From assembly GCA_039654915.1 (NCBI GenBank), contig CM077599.1, positions 19,408,501 through 19,472,500 on the forward strand: a stretch of 64,000 nucleotides of DNA, written 5' to 3'. The notes beneath the pieces are model-generated. The model was not told the DNA's origin. It was given only the letters and a program-made list of their open reading frames with translations, and did no database searches. This DNA is from Aquilaria yunnanensis. Taxonomy: Eukaryota > Streptophyta > Magnoliopsida > Malvales > Thymelaeaceae. Both the position numbers and the translations under genes were made by a program. This document shows positions 12,177 through 23,189 of the stretch, in pieces (position 1 is the first letter of the stretch; each line of letters starts with the position of its first letter).

Positions 12177-12705
12177 GCGTGCCCCCTATTTGGAGGAAGG
12201 AAATAGACAAGAAAGCATACCATGGTTTAAAGGAAGCCCTGTTGCAATTAGACCAGCTTATAGAGAATACATCTTTTAACAGAGAGACCTATACGCGTAT
12301 ACAGCCCTTTGACATTGATATTCTTAGGGAGACCTTCTTGCTGAAGGAAGCTGCTTTTGTCGATCTGCTTTCCGTAAGAAAGTTGCTTCCTTTATATTTT
12401 AAGTTTGTTTTTTTTTGTTTCTATGCTTTTCTAAACTCTTGATGTTGATGCTGATTTTGATTACTTATTTAAGGGAGAGAAGGGGACTCCAATAATAGCT
12501 AGAAAATCAAAGGGTGAATCTAAATAAAAAGAAAGAAGCATGAAAAACACAATGACAGAGATAAGGAGAAAGATAAAAAGCATAAGAAGCACAAGCACTG
12601 TCATAAAGATAAAGATCGAAGTACCATAAAGCCAAGGAAAAAAAGAAGGACAAAAGCGGGCACCATCAATCTGGTGTTGATCACTCAAAGAAACACCATA
12701 AAAAG
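12177..12705 (+). pseudogene. MED19: MED19-like (Mediator subunit 19) pseudogene fragment with introns
   Basis: The exon at 12177-12373 encodes LDQLIENTSFNRETYTRIQP followed by FDIDILRETFLLKEAA, matching the conserved core of plant MED19, a Mediator head-module subunit linking transcription factors to RNA polymerase II. A short intron (12374-12473, GTAAG...AAG) follows. The exon at 12474-12705 begins GEKGTPIIARKSKGESK and continues into the family's Lys/His-rich tail, but that tail is spread over all three frames: a TAA follows GESK, then HEKHNDRDKEKDKKHKKHKH in a second frame, then AKEKKKDKSGHHQSGVDHS in a third. A donor GTAAG lies at 12706. The N-terminal exon of MED19 is missing and the residues before LDQL are not recognisable. 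Retained introns mean a segmental copy, not a retrocopy. Not functional as read. Confidence 0.75.
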
Positions 12706-14010
12706 GTAAGATATTGTATGTTATTATATTATTTCCTGATTGGTGAAATTGTTGGTATTCCTTTTTAGTTTATCTTTGCATGATAATATGCTTCCTTTAA
12801 TCTCCATATAATAGATTCATGTAGATAATAAATAATATTCTTGAGGTATTTGTATTTAATCCAGTATACAAGTTCCAAACTTATAATACAAAATCTATGA
12901 ATGCTTGCCTTAGGCCTGCATTACTTATAAGTTTTTTACTTTGACATGGCATTATTTTTTGCATTGTAGGCGAGACCTTTGCTCTCACAAACACTATAGA
13001 CTAGGAACTTTGATTTTGGGTCTTTTAAGTAAGTATTCACTATTTTGAGTAACTCCATCCCCAGATCTTTCTCTGACATTATTAATAATTTGGGCATATA
13101 TTGAAAATAAGGTGGAATAAGATTTTGAGCAATCGGCTGTAGATTCTTTTCAGCCTGAACAAGAACATGTGTTCTAGTGATTGGTTCTGTTGATTAGTGC
13201 ACTTAGAAAGTATACCATAATTTGTATGTTGTGTTTCTGGATGTGCCAATTTATGTGATGATAGGAATATGTCTCTAGTTTATCCATAATTTCACGGATT
13301 TAGATTTGGATTTTTGGTTGATTTTATAGAGGTTTTGGACTGAACTGTAGTTTGCCTGGAATTCGTACCAGTAATCTTGTCTCTGTGGATTGTTGCAAAA
13401 TCTGTGATAAATTGTAGGCTATGCATTTACTGATGAAATTTCATGTACTGATAACTATGTGTTCTACCAGGTCCCTGATTTTACAGAATACAATTTAGAT
13501 GTTTATATGATTTTATATAATTGTTTTAGTGGATACTAGTATATTTGGAAACTGGTTCTTATTCCCAGCTGAAGGGCCTGATTACAAGATTTATGTTAAT
13601 TTATATACTTAAATTTTTTAGCTAAAATCTTGTATTAGAGTTCATGTATGTTTCTAGTTTATGTGCATTTTTTCGTATTATGGATTAGACATCCATGCAT
13701 TTTATCGGATTTTATTAAGTAGGCTACTCTATCTTAAAGGTGAATTCTACCATAGTCATGCAGTGCATATTTAAAGTTGAAAATTTGCTTAAATGTGTCT
13801 ACATATGTCTAGTTTTGTCAGCATTTGATAGATTATGATTTGAGGATCTGAGTGATTTTATAAACTTCCCTGACTGAACTATGGTTGTTTTGAAATTCAT
13901 ATTAGTGACTCTATCTTTATGACTTCTTATAAAATTTATGATAATTTGTGTGCCTTGTATCTTTGGGTGAAAATTAGTATGCAGATATCTGTTGATTTTG
14001 AACAATATGA
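12706..14010. other. Intron-like or intergenic sequence with a diverged internal duplication
   Basis: No coding signal. Two diverged copies of a ~100-bp segment occur in the same orientation at ~13320-13420 and ~13855-13960, sharing GATTTTATA, GACTGAACT and (G)ATAATTTGTGTGCC/GATAAATTGTAGGC stretches. The region follows the MED19 remnant and may include its former downstream introns. Confidence 0.35.
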
Positions 14011-14014
14011 CTTG

Positions 14015-15300
14015 TGGTTTTAGTGACGGCCAAATGATTTTGAACAAAATAAAAAGCATGTTACAAAAATATTGTTTATTTTTCTAAGTATTAGCGAACA
14101 AAATTTACCAAATGCTGTTTGTCACTAAGTTTTAGCAATAGTCAATTGTCGCTAGCAAAGGTTATTAGTCACCAAGTTTAGCTGCTGCTTGTCCTTATTA
14201 ATGTAATGACGGTTAGCCGTCGCTAATTTTAATAACGGCTTGCCCTCATTGTTTAGTGAAAGTTAATTGTCGCTAAGATTAGTGACGGGTTCGCCTCGCT
14301 AAAATTGCAAAAATTCCCTCACTAAGTTGTCAAAGATTGCATGATATTTTTCTCCTATTTTCATTGCATTTATTTTAAGAATAATCAATTCCAATTGATT
14401 TCAGTTGCCTTTTAGATTGAGATATATGGATTGATGGATCTATGTCCCGATAGGAAAATTTAGATTGTGTGGATATTTTATTGTGAAAAAAATTTATTTT
14501 TTTGTTAAAAAAGTATTTATCTTAATTATTTTTCTAGAAAGAAAAAAAAAACTGAAATTTCTGAAATTTCAACTGAGTTTTTTTTCCGGAGCTTAGGAAT
14601 ATTGTTTTGTTTATCAATATTAATCATCTGTATATAGGGAAATATCTTAAGTAGTTCATGATAAATTTTGTACTTTTTTATAAAATAAATAAATAAATAA
14701 ATAAAATAGGTGTTTTAGCATCAACCGGGTGTCACTAGATTTTTTTAGATGTAGTGACGGCTTGCAGTCAATAATTAACCATAAACTAATGACAAAGAGT
14801 CGCTGCTAACTAAATTAATTAGTTTAGTTTGCATGTTAGTTAATTTTTAGTTTTAATTACATTTAGCTACATCATGGCCTTTACGGACTCCTAATTATTT
14901 ATGACTTGTTTAATTAGCTAAGTAAAATAATTGAAAAATTATTTCTTTACACATGTTTATTGACAAATAAATTGTTACATTTATCCATGATTTAGTAGTA
15001 TAGAATCTCATTGTAGCTTTGAATTTGAATTATTATTAGAATAAATTATTATATTTAAAGTAATATTAGCAATGGCTACGTGTTGCTAAGGTGTAAGGTG
15101 TAGCGATGGATTGCCTTCGCTAATTTACCAAAGGTTAGCCGTTACTAAATATTAGCTACGTCTTGCCCTCGCTAATATTGCCACAGTTAGCTATCGCTAA
15201 TATCAGTAACTGCTTACCCTCACTAAATAGAAAAATTAGCGACATTTGGCCTTCGTTAATATAACGATGGCAAGCCTTCGCTAAGTTTGCCATTATTTAA
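14015..15300. mobile_element. CACTA-like subterminal repeat clusters (non-autonomous element, ends uncertain)
   Basis: Two clusters (14015-14330 and 15065-15300) are packed with short inverted motifs of the type TTAGCGACGG / CCGTCGCTAA, for example TGACGGTTAGCCGTCGCTAA at ~14207 and many variants (TTGCCCTCGCTAA, AGCCGTTACTAAA). Between them, 14735-14760 reads CACTAGATTTTTTTAGATGTAGTG, close to a CACTA/TAGTG terminus. Dense subterminal repeats of this kind are typical of plant CACTA (En/Spm) elements. No transposase is present. I could not define a matching end pair and 3-bp target duplication, so borders are approximate. Confidence 0.45.
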
Positions 15301-15619
15301 CCTTTATCATGTGCCCTTAAATTTTTCATATTTTAGTTTATTTATTGTTTATGCTAAATCAATTTCAACAAAACCATTTATGCTTTTATATGTCACTTGT
15401 ATAATTGCAGAATTACAAATTTGAATTTGATTAATTCGAATTACAAATCTCTTATTATTTTCTAAGTAATTAACAAAAAATCTAGTTAATGAAAATTAAA
15501 TTAATTCCAATTGGTTTATTGGCACAAGAGGCTTAGTCATTTTTTAATATTTTATTATTTCATTGTAGCCTAAAGTTATTAGGGGTAGGGTAATATGTTA
15601 GTAATACCAGGTGACGGGC

Positions 15620-16776
15620 AGAAGTCGTTAGAGCAACTCCAACAGTTTTCTCATCTTATGATTTTTTTACATATTAGAGAATATTTAGACTATTTTTATT
15701 CCAATAGCTTTTCCATTTCATTCCCCAAAATAGGGAATGGGAAGAAAGAGAATATCAAATTCTTTATTCTCACAAAAACGCCAAAAAAAATTTGGCGAAT
15801 CAAAATACAAATTATTTTTTCAGTTGCCGACTCTCGAGCAACCCTGATTCTCCACAATCTTCCACCGTGCTGCCAGCAGTCACCACAGCTTCGTTTCAAT
15901 TCCGATTCCTCTATTTTTTTTTTTACTTTTGATTTCCCTCTCCTCCGTCTCCGTCTTCACTTCACCTTTGCTGCTTCTCGCTTAGTGATTGTCCACCGGC
16001 TGCGTCCAAGTGTCTCCCTTGCCTCTGTCTTCATCTTCACCTTTGTTGCTTATCTCTTATCGATTGTCAATCAGCTGCGTCCAGGTGTCTGCCTTGCCTC
16101 CATCTTCGTCTTTGTCTCTGCTGTTTCTCTGTCAGTGATTGTCGACCATCAACTATGTTCAGGTATCTCTCCCACTTCTTATTCTTCTGTTTACCTTGGA
16201 TGCTCTGGTTGCGTAATTGTTTATCCATTTTATTATGGCCAACTGTATGTTTATCTGCTTAATCTCAACCATTTTCTCCATTTGATACACATTATAGATA
16301 TAGCTTCAGACAAACAATATAAGAAGGTGTTTTCTGATCAAAAGATCCTAGAATTTCTAGATTTCTTGAGCTATTGAAATGCTTCTTGTTTTAATAAGGT
16401 GCTTAGTGAGTTTTGTTTATGCTATTTGAAACCCGTACTTGCACTTGAGGTTGTCCTGATAAGAGTTATACCAGCTTTGTGATTATACAAGTATAGTACG
16501 TCTTAACACTGAATTCATAGTTTATTTTGTATTCATTTTTTTCTTTTTTTAGCATTGTATATAGGCATTTGTACGAATTTCTGTTTTCTGTCATCAACAG
16601 TGAGAAAAGGTGCTTAGTTGGGGCTCTAATGAGATACAGGAATATTTGTTTCAAATACAGAATATTTAATTATATAATAATTATATAGGAATTAATTTGA
16701 ATTTACTTTAAATTTATAATATTTAACTATTGTGTAATAAATTTAAAATTTTATAAAATAGAGAAATTGTTGGAGT
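15620..16776. mobile_element. Possible TIR element with ends GAGCAACTCCAACAG / TTGTTGGAGTTAGAG
   Basis: The left end GTTAGAGCAACTCCAACAG (15627-15645) is matched in inverse by GAAATTGTTGGAGTTAGAGTA near 16762-16783, and a similar motif, GAAGTTGTTGGAGATG, lies at ~16836-16851. Internal sequence includes a CT-rich, 5'UTR-like stretch (15810-16200) and AT-rich ends. The 260-codon open frame across it (15595-16377) has no recognisable domain and part of it is a tandem repeat, so I do not call it a gene. The superfamily is not determined. Confidence 0.4.
15957..16170 (+). repeat. About three imperfect ~70-75-bp tandem repeats
   Basis: Units beginning near 15961, 16036 and 16105 share CTTCACCTTTG(C/T)TGCTT, then GTGATTGTC, CGGCTGCGTCCA and GTGTCT. 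The spacing is 75 then 69 bp. Translated on the + strand, the units give related 23-25 residue peptides. This explains the long open frame here without any need for a functional protein. Confidence 0.7.
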
Positions 16777-16859
16777 TAGAGTAAAAAAATTATGGAGATC
16801 TTATTTTTTATTTTTCTATTTTATAGAAATTTTGGAGAAGTTGTTGGAGATGTGTTTAG

Positions 16860-19310
16860 TTTTAGATGGGGAAGCGGTAGTTTGCCGTCGCTGTGAGGCC
16901 TCTTAAACTCACCAGTTCTCTCCTGTCCAGACTTCTCACCTCTGCTCGACTGCTCAAGTCTTCCCACTCTCAGACTTCTTCTCTGCCCTCTCAATTTCTG
17001 CTCGACTGCTCAAGTCCTGGGCTCTGCCTCTGGCTCTCACGTTTACTTTCACGCACGCACACTCTCAGTCTTCTTATCTGCCCTCTCGATTTCGAACGAA
17101 CAAACAAGGAAGGCTTGGGTTTGTGAATCCTGTGATTCCGCTCGATTGAAGCACAAGAACATGCGATTCGGCTGCATTCATCTCCGATTCCTCTCTGATT
17201 CGTCAGGTTTCGGCGCAAATCCTTTCTGATTCGGCGATTCTTCTATGGTGCATTGAGAGGTTAGTACCATCTGCTGCGTCTCTTTCCAGTTTCTCTTCCT
17301 CGCACTCACGTATTTATGTTTATGAGTCTCCATTTCACTGAACCAGGTTGTGTTAATAAGCTGGGGTTAACTTGGTGTCTGCTGTCCGCTGGTGTGGTGC
17401 ATTCAAGAATCAAAAGCATTCAGAGAATAAGTGCCTGCTTCGGCTTAGCTGCTGCTGATTAAGGTTAGTTTAGTATAGTTTTGTTAATTTCTAGTTCATT
17501 CTCCCTTTTAGATTGGCTTCCGGTTTTCCGTCTGATACTGTCATATGATTAAGGGTGAAGCAATAGCGTCTGTTTTACGCTGGGATGTGAACTACGTTTT
17601 AATAAATGATTTAGGGTAGTGTACTGGATTCACTGTTCATTGTATTTCTTCTGGTAATTACTAATGAGTTTCTATCTCTGTCGGATTTCGCCTCTATCTC
17701 TGTCTGCTTTCAATCTTGCATATTAGAATTGTTAGATACGTGTCCAGAGGTTGTTATCGTTTGAGATTGTCATTTGTGTTTTACGGAATCTCTCTCCTAA
17801 CCTGCTGTGAAATGACTGGCCTGTGGTATTCCTTTGATTTTACTGTTCCCTCACACTAAAGTCTGGTCTCCGCAGACTAGATTCTAGAATGTTTGTGCAG
17901 TGTCAGGGGTGGTTGTTAACTCTTGTTCCTCGCTTGGGTTGGTTCCCTGTTCAGTGGATTCACTGCTTGTTTCTTCTCTGCTATTCCTTATGCGGTGCTT
18001 TATTGATCACGAGTGATCTTCTCTGTTCTTGCACTTGGTTTCTTCCTCTCATCTCTAAGGTCTTGTGCTGTGTCCCTGTCAATGGAGGTTGCATTTATCT
18101 TGTTTATGTTCCTGTTCTGTCTGTATTTTGTTTTGGATTGTTGTAGTGTATGTTCTGCCTGTAGGTCCTTTTCAGGTTTTATTGTCTTGGCCTGCTTGTG
18201 TACGTTTTTTTCCTGTTTTGTTGCGGGTTTAGGGTTTCTGGTTGTTAGTTTTTCGTTTCCCTTTATTTTTTTTTTCTTTTCCTCCTTTCCTCTGTGCTTG
18301 TTAAGATTTGTTGGTGCTCATGTATTATAGGCTTTCTTTAAGGTTTTTGACATGTACAAGCTTTCTCCTGTCTTGGTGGGTGCTACATGCAGTTTTGCCA
18401 CTGTTAGTCTGATGCTGCTCCATTCTCTTCACTGCTATTGGTAATTTTTCCCAAGTGTTTCTTTTATTTCTAGCTTTTCATCTTATATAGGGACCATTTT
18501 CTGTGTACAGGTTTTGTTTTTGTGTAGTAGTTTATGTCATCCCTCTGTGAGTGGTTGCTGTAGCCTCTGTTTAGCAGTCTCCTATCTCTTCCATCATCTC
18601 TTCCCTGATTACCTTCCCAATACTTGTCCCTGCTCTGAAGAGTAATTTGCTTTACTTGTCTTTCAATTTTTCTTTCTGAAGGTTTAGTTTAGGATACTAG
18701 TAATTGTTCTCTGTGTTCCCACCTATCATTGTCTTCAGTTGATGTATTTGAACCCTTTCATACTTTTTTCTTCCTGCATGATCATTGTGAATGCCAAATT
18801 TACTGTGCATTGATCATTCTATACTAAAATTTTCTTGCAGCCGAGACTTCGAATGTCACTGTAACTATGCCTCTAATGTTGTCTTTTGCAACAAATTTGA
18901 GATGTCATCGTGTATGATTCATTATTACAGTTCCCATTGTTTTTCCTACTCACTAGCAGCTATTATCCTTTAGGCCCTCTTTGCTTTATGTCCTTATCTC
19001 AAGCTCACTGCTTCTCTCCTTTACCTCTCACCATCGCTTCTTGAATTTCTTTGGCCTGTTTGTTGTATGCCCTTATCCAAGAGTTGCTGCTTCTCTCCTC
19101 TATGTGGCACCCTTGCTTCTTGAATTACAGATTTGCTCTAACATGTCAGACTTTTATTTCATGTCTACTCTTTACTTGGATTTCTCTGATTGTTCTTATA
19201 CCTCTATGGTGTCTTTTTGCCATTCTTTCCCTTCTTGTAGTTATTACAATTTTCACTCATCGGCTGTTCTCGTCTTAAATCTGCCATTCTATTTGCTTGC
19301 TCATTGTCAC
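16860..19310. other. CT-rich region, no recognised gene
   Basis: A pyrimidine-rich stretch resembling transcribed leader and intron sequence: many TTCTCTCC tracts, and possible donor/acceptor pairs such as GAGAG|GTTAGT near 17260 and TTTTCTTGCAG at ~18830. Small tandem duplications are visible: TCTGCTCGACTGCTCAAGTC at 16932 and 17004 (~72-bp period), and two ~77-bp related copies at ~18976 and ~19052 ending CTTCTTGAATT. No frame resembles a known protein. It could be a non-coding transcript or a captured 5' region. Confidence 0.4.
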
Positions 19311-19311
19311 A

Positions 19312-21310
19312 GGGTCCTATGTTTATTGCTTTACACTAGATCTGGCCAAACCATCCAAAGCACTCTTCCCTAACTTTGTCCTCAATCAGAACTATATTTG
19401 CCAAAATCTCATTCCTAATCTATCAGTTGGTGTATGTCTGCTCATAAAATGCAAAGTATGGAAAGTCTGAACAAAAAAAAAATCTGCGAAGAGTAAATAG
19501 GAGGCATAGCAGTAAAGTTTTATGACATACCCCAGCTTTTGATACTCTAAGCCCAACGTCATGATTGTAGATCTCATATAGATACTGCCCCAATTGGACA
19601 CCATCCTTTCCTCCTTTCAGGCGACGCAAGCAGAGCCACATATGAAGTACAAGCAGAGAGAAAGTCACTTGAAATGTCTTTTCCAGATTAAATACTGTAA
19701 GGAAAAAGGATAATTCAGTTTTAGCGAACTCAATCCTTGTGGCAAGAAAAGGACATTAATTAAAATAACTAACGTAGTTGCTGAACATAGCTAACAGAAA
19801 ATGAAAAAATGAGAACAAAATTGTCAATGATAACAAAATTAGAATATCAGGAAGCAGTTAACAAAAACTTGCTCAATCTGCATTAAACATGCATAAAAGG
19901 ACCATGTTTTCCTGTAGCCTGAAAAACGCCAAAAGCTCGTAGATTAATCGCACCGTGAAACTATAACCGAGGACCAAAAGAAGTGCCAGTTCTACTGATG
20001 CATGTAGTGGTTGGCTAAAATTTCTCTCTTTTACCATGCCTCTAAGGCAGTTTCAGTTAGAAAACATGGAAATTAGAGTTACAAGCCCAGCATTTGATCT
20101 AATTGTTTTATTTGCTTACATTCCTTCACAAAAGCAAGCAAATTATTAGATGAAGTGTCTCTTTCCATCCTAATTCTCATCCTCCTAAAAAATGCAGACA
20201 AGATACCATAAAGGACTCACCTTCATATATAGGAGGTTTGTCAATTTGGTAAGTAACTCGCCGATATATTGTATTTGCTCCTCTAATAGATTTGCTTTGT
20301 TTACTGTAAAACAACATTTGCTTGAGCAAAAAGCGCTTGACACCCTCATAATTCGGCTCTTCAATTTTGTCAGGGGAGTCTTGAGTCAATGCCAACGAAC
20401 ATGGCTTGGACCAAAACAATTTATCCAAGTTTACTTGCAACAACCACCACAGTGAGTGCATGACAAGAAACTTGAAAGAAATGAACCGAAATCATTCAAC
20501 ACATTTGAGATAGAAACTGTGAAGATGAAAAGAAACAATTAACATCATTACTCCTACAGACCAATATCCTTTGCAACTTCGAATTAAATAGGATTCCAAG
20601 AGAGCTAATTGTTACCTGTGATTGACTGGGAAAACCCTTTGGGACCAACCCGGCAGTGGCTGGAGCCACAGCTGTGGCAGCCTTAGCGAAGCTCTGGCGA
20701 TGGATAATACCTCTCTTGAAATACCCACCATTTAGTGTTCCCATCTTTAACAGATGCCTGAGCCCTCTGCTTGATCTGGGTAACGTCTCTCTTCCTATGA
20801 AATACAAAATGGTTCCACCATTGTCAATGACGACCAGTAGATATTCACCAATCGTAAACAGAAGAAGGAAAAGAAGGTAAGATGAGAAAGAGCTGTTATG
20901 TTTCAAACAAAGACTAAAATTTTTCACTTCAATACAAAAGTGGCCCAAAGCTCTAAACAAATAAACACTCTTTGGTCTGGCCAAGTTGTGAGGAACAAAA
21001 AGGATAAGATGATAATTTAAAGAGAGAAAAAAAACTCTTGGAAATTGAGGTGCTGAGAAGCAGGAGATAGAGATTAGAATCAAAAGAGAAACAAAGAGCG
21101 GGAGCTGACGACGGCTGCAGCGGACCCAGTGGGACTTGCAAGTGAATGCTGCTGTTCTAGGATGAGCCGATGAAGGAGCGGAGGAACTCCGTTTCTGGAC
21201 GATGAGCGATCTAGGGCACTTCCGAGCTTTGCAAAAATTTACATAAAACTATCATATAAAAAGTCGAACTAGAAATTATTACTTCTTCCATACTGAATTA
21301 GCTGAAATTG
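19312..21310 (-). pseudogene. Truncated inverted copy of the CBP3-like chaperone gene (left arm)
   Basis: Mirror copy of the 5' half of the intact gene at 23853-27071, from promoter through part of intron 3. Equivalent exons: exon 1 20786-20616 (171 bp, same length), exon 2 20434-20221 (214 bp, same length), exon 3 19694-19531 (164 bp, lacking 3 bp in frame). It is disabled: the start codon is ACG instead of ATG at 20786-20784 (ETLPRSSRG versus EMLPRSSRG), the exon 2 acceptor AG has become AA (TTGTTGCAA|GTAAAC), and exons 4-7 are absent. Most coding residues remain recognisable, e.g. FWSKPCSLALTQDSP and FSLLVLHMWLCLRRLK, so duplication is not ancient. Either arm could be the source, but only the right one is complete. 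Confidence 0.9.
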
Positions 21311-21464
21311 GTCTATATACCGGCTGTTGTAATGGGATCCAAGAAATTCATAATGAAAGCAGATCAATAATTCATTAACTTTATTGAAATTATAAAAAAA
21401 TCTTATATCTACAAAATAAGGAATTGGAAAATTAAACATCATAATGTATACAGTATGATCTGGG

Positions 21465-21560
21465 TTTGATAGTGAGATTAGAAGAGGAAATTTTTTTTTG
21501 ATTGTTTTCACTTTTTGCATTCATTTTTCAAATATAAATAAGAAAATAAAAAAGATAAAT
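21465..21560 (-). repeat. Inner extension of the inverted repeat, left arm
   Basis: The inverted duplication continues past the gene: 21465-21560 is the inverse of ~23200-23300, sharing TTTTCTTATTTATATT, TCTTCTAATCTCA and surrounding bases. A ~150-bp stretch at ~21311-21464 is present only in the left arm, as an insertion there or a deletion on the right. The copia fragment begins immediately inside. Confidence 0.65.
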
Positions 21561-21594
21561 ATTAGAATTTTCAATTGTATTTTCTTGTGAGCAG

Positions 21595-23150
21595 CTATGT
21601 GTCGGCTTGTGAATGTGAGAAACCATAATCTCGAAAGGCATGTGATAGTTTAGCAAACCATTCTCGTGAAGTTTGCATTAGGCCATAAAATGATTTCTTC
21701 AATTGGCAAACTCTGGTATCTCCCTCTGCTAGATAAACAGGCGGAGATTGCATGTAAATTTCCTCATGCAGGTCGCCATGGAGAAAGGTGTTGTGGACAT
21801 CGAGTTGGTGTAGTTCCCAACCTTTTATAGTAGCTACCACGAGAAGACATCTTACGGTGGTTAATTTTGCCACTAGAGCAAAAGTTTTGTTGTAGTCTAG
21901 ACCTTTGATCTGTGTATAGGCCTTAGCATGGGCCTTGCCTTAAATATCTCTATACTTCCATTTGACTTTTGTTTCACCTTGTATACCCACTTACATCCAA
22001 CAACTTGCTTTCCTTCTGGCAAAGAAACAAGATCCCATGTGTGGTGTGCTTCTAAAGCTGTAATTTCCGAGTGCATGGCTTGTTGCCAATGCAAATCTTG
22101 TCGAGCAATCGAATAAGAAGCAGGTTCCTTGTTGTTCAAAATTGCTACAAGAAAGGACTAAGGGTGCAAGGAAAGAGCTTTGTTAGAGATAAAAGAGGCT
22201 AATGGGTATTGGGTATCTGAAGTGGCCGAATTGGAGTGGATATCTTTTCTGGGCAAGTTGTACTGGTAGTCTTGTAGAAATTTGGCACCTTCTTGGCTCG
22301 TGCACTTTGCCTCACTTCCACAACTTGCTCGGCTTGTCTATCCTCCTCCTGTGTCTCAGTCTCATTGGTACCAACTTCTTGTGCTTCAATCACTTGCTCT
22401 TCATCGTGCAAAGGAGCTGCGGTATCAAGGGGTGCATCTTCAATGAAAGGAGCTTCGGGTGCCTTTAATGGTTGTGAATTTGATGTACTTTGATTGCCCA
22501 GCTGGTATGGATAAACATTTTCATGAAGGGTGATATCTTGGGTCATGAGTGTTAGTGGCTTTCTATGTCATAGGCTTTCTAACCTTTTTGGCTCATGGGA
22601 TATCCTAAGAATATGCAAAGACTTAGCTTGAGGTTGGAATTTGTGTTTGGGTTGTAAAGTGTTTATGGCAAAGCATAAACAACCGAAGACTCTAAGGTGG
22701 CCATAATTAGGTGCTTTACCGTAAAGAGCTTCGTAGAGTGTTTTGTTGTGCAGCTTAGTTGTTGGAAGCCTATTGACCAAATAGGTTGTGGTTAGGATGC
22801 ACTCCCCCAAAAATTTTATAGGTAGTATGACCTGGAACCTCAAGGCTCTAGCAATATTAAGGATGTCTCAATTCTTCCTCTTAGCTACCCCATTTTGTTG
22901 CAGGGTTTCCGGGCAACTAGTCTCACTTATAATCTCTTGTTTTCAAAATTAAGAACCCATGGTCCTCCCTATTAATTCTAAGGCATTATCGCTTCTTATC
23001 CTTTTGATGCTAGCTCAATTGATTTTTGACCATATTGTAAAAGGTCTCAAACATGCTCGCCTCTTCACTCTTGTGTTTTATAAGGTATGTCCATGTTGAC
23101 CTGGTGTAGTCATCAACTAATGTAAAAAAGTAGTGAGCTCCATTTTTATT
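21595..23150 (-). pseudogene. Ty1/copia polyprotein fragment (integrase to partial reverse transcriptase), frameshifted
   Basis: Reads leftward. Integrase remnants at 23140-22580 include DDYTRSTWTYLIKHKSEEAS, a broken PATKWG-type motif, and LGECILTTTYLVNRLPTTKL...GKAPNYGHLRVFGCLCFA. An acidic hinge follows (22546-22199, QSARAKKVPNF), then the RT start HTWDLVSLPEGKQVVGCKWV (22139-21897), then after a frameshift WELHQLDVHNTFLHGDLHEE and LKKSFYGLMQTSREWF (21873-21595). The sequence stops before the catalytic YADD region of RT. Several frameshifts and stops; no LTR seen. It sits exactly between the two inverted chaperone-gene arms. Confidence 0.9.
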
Positions 23151-23189
23151 TTTATATTATTTTATATTTAACAAATTATCGTATCATAT

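Noticed and set aside
15595..16377. 260-codon open frame, the longest in the 10-20 kb region.
   Set aside because: No recognisable domain, spans AT-rich element end plus tandem repeats, hydrophobic residues arise from CT-rich DNA; better explained as repeat.
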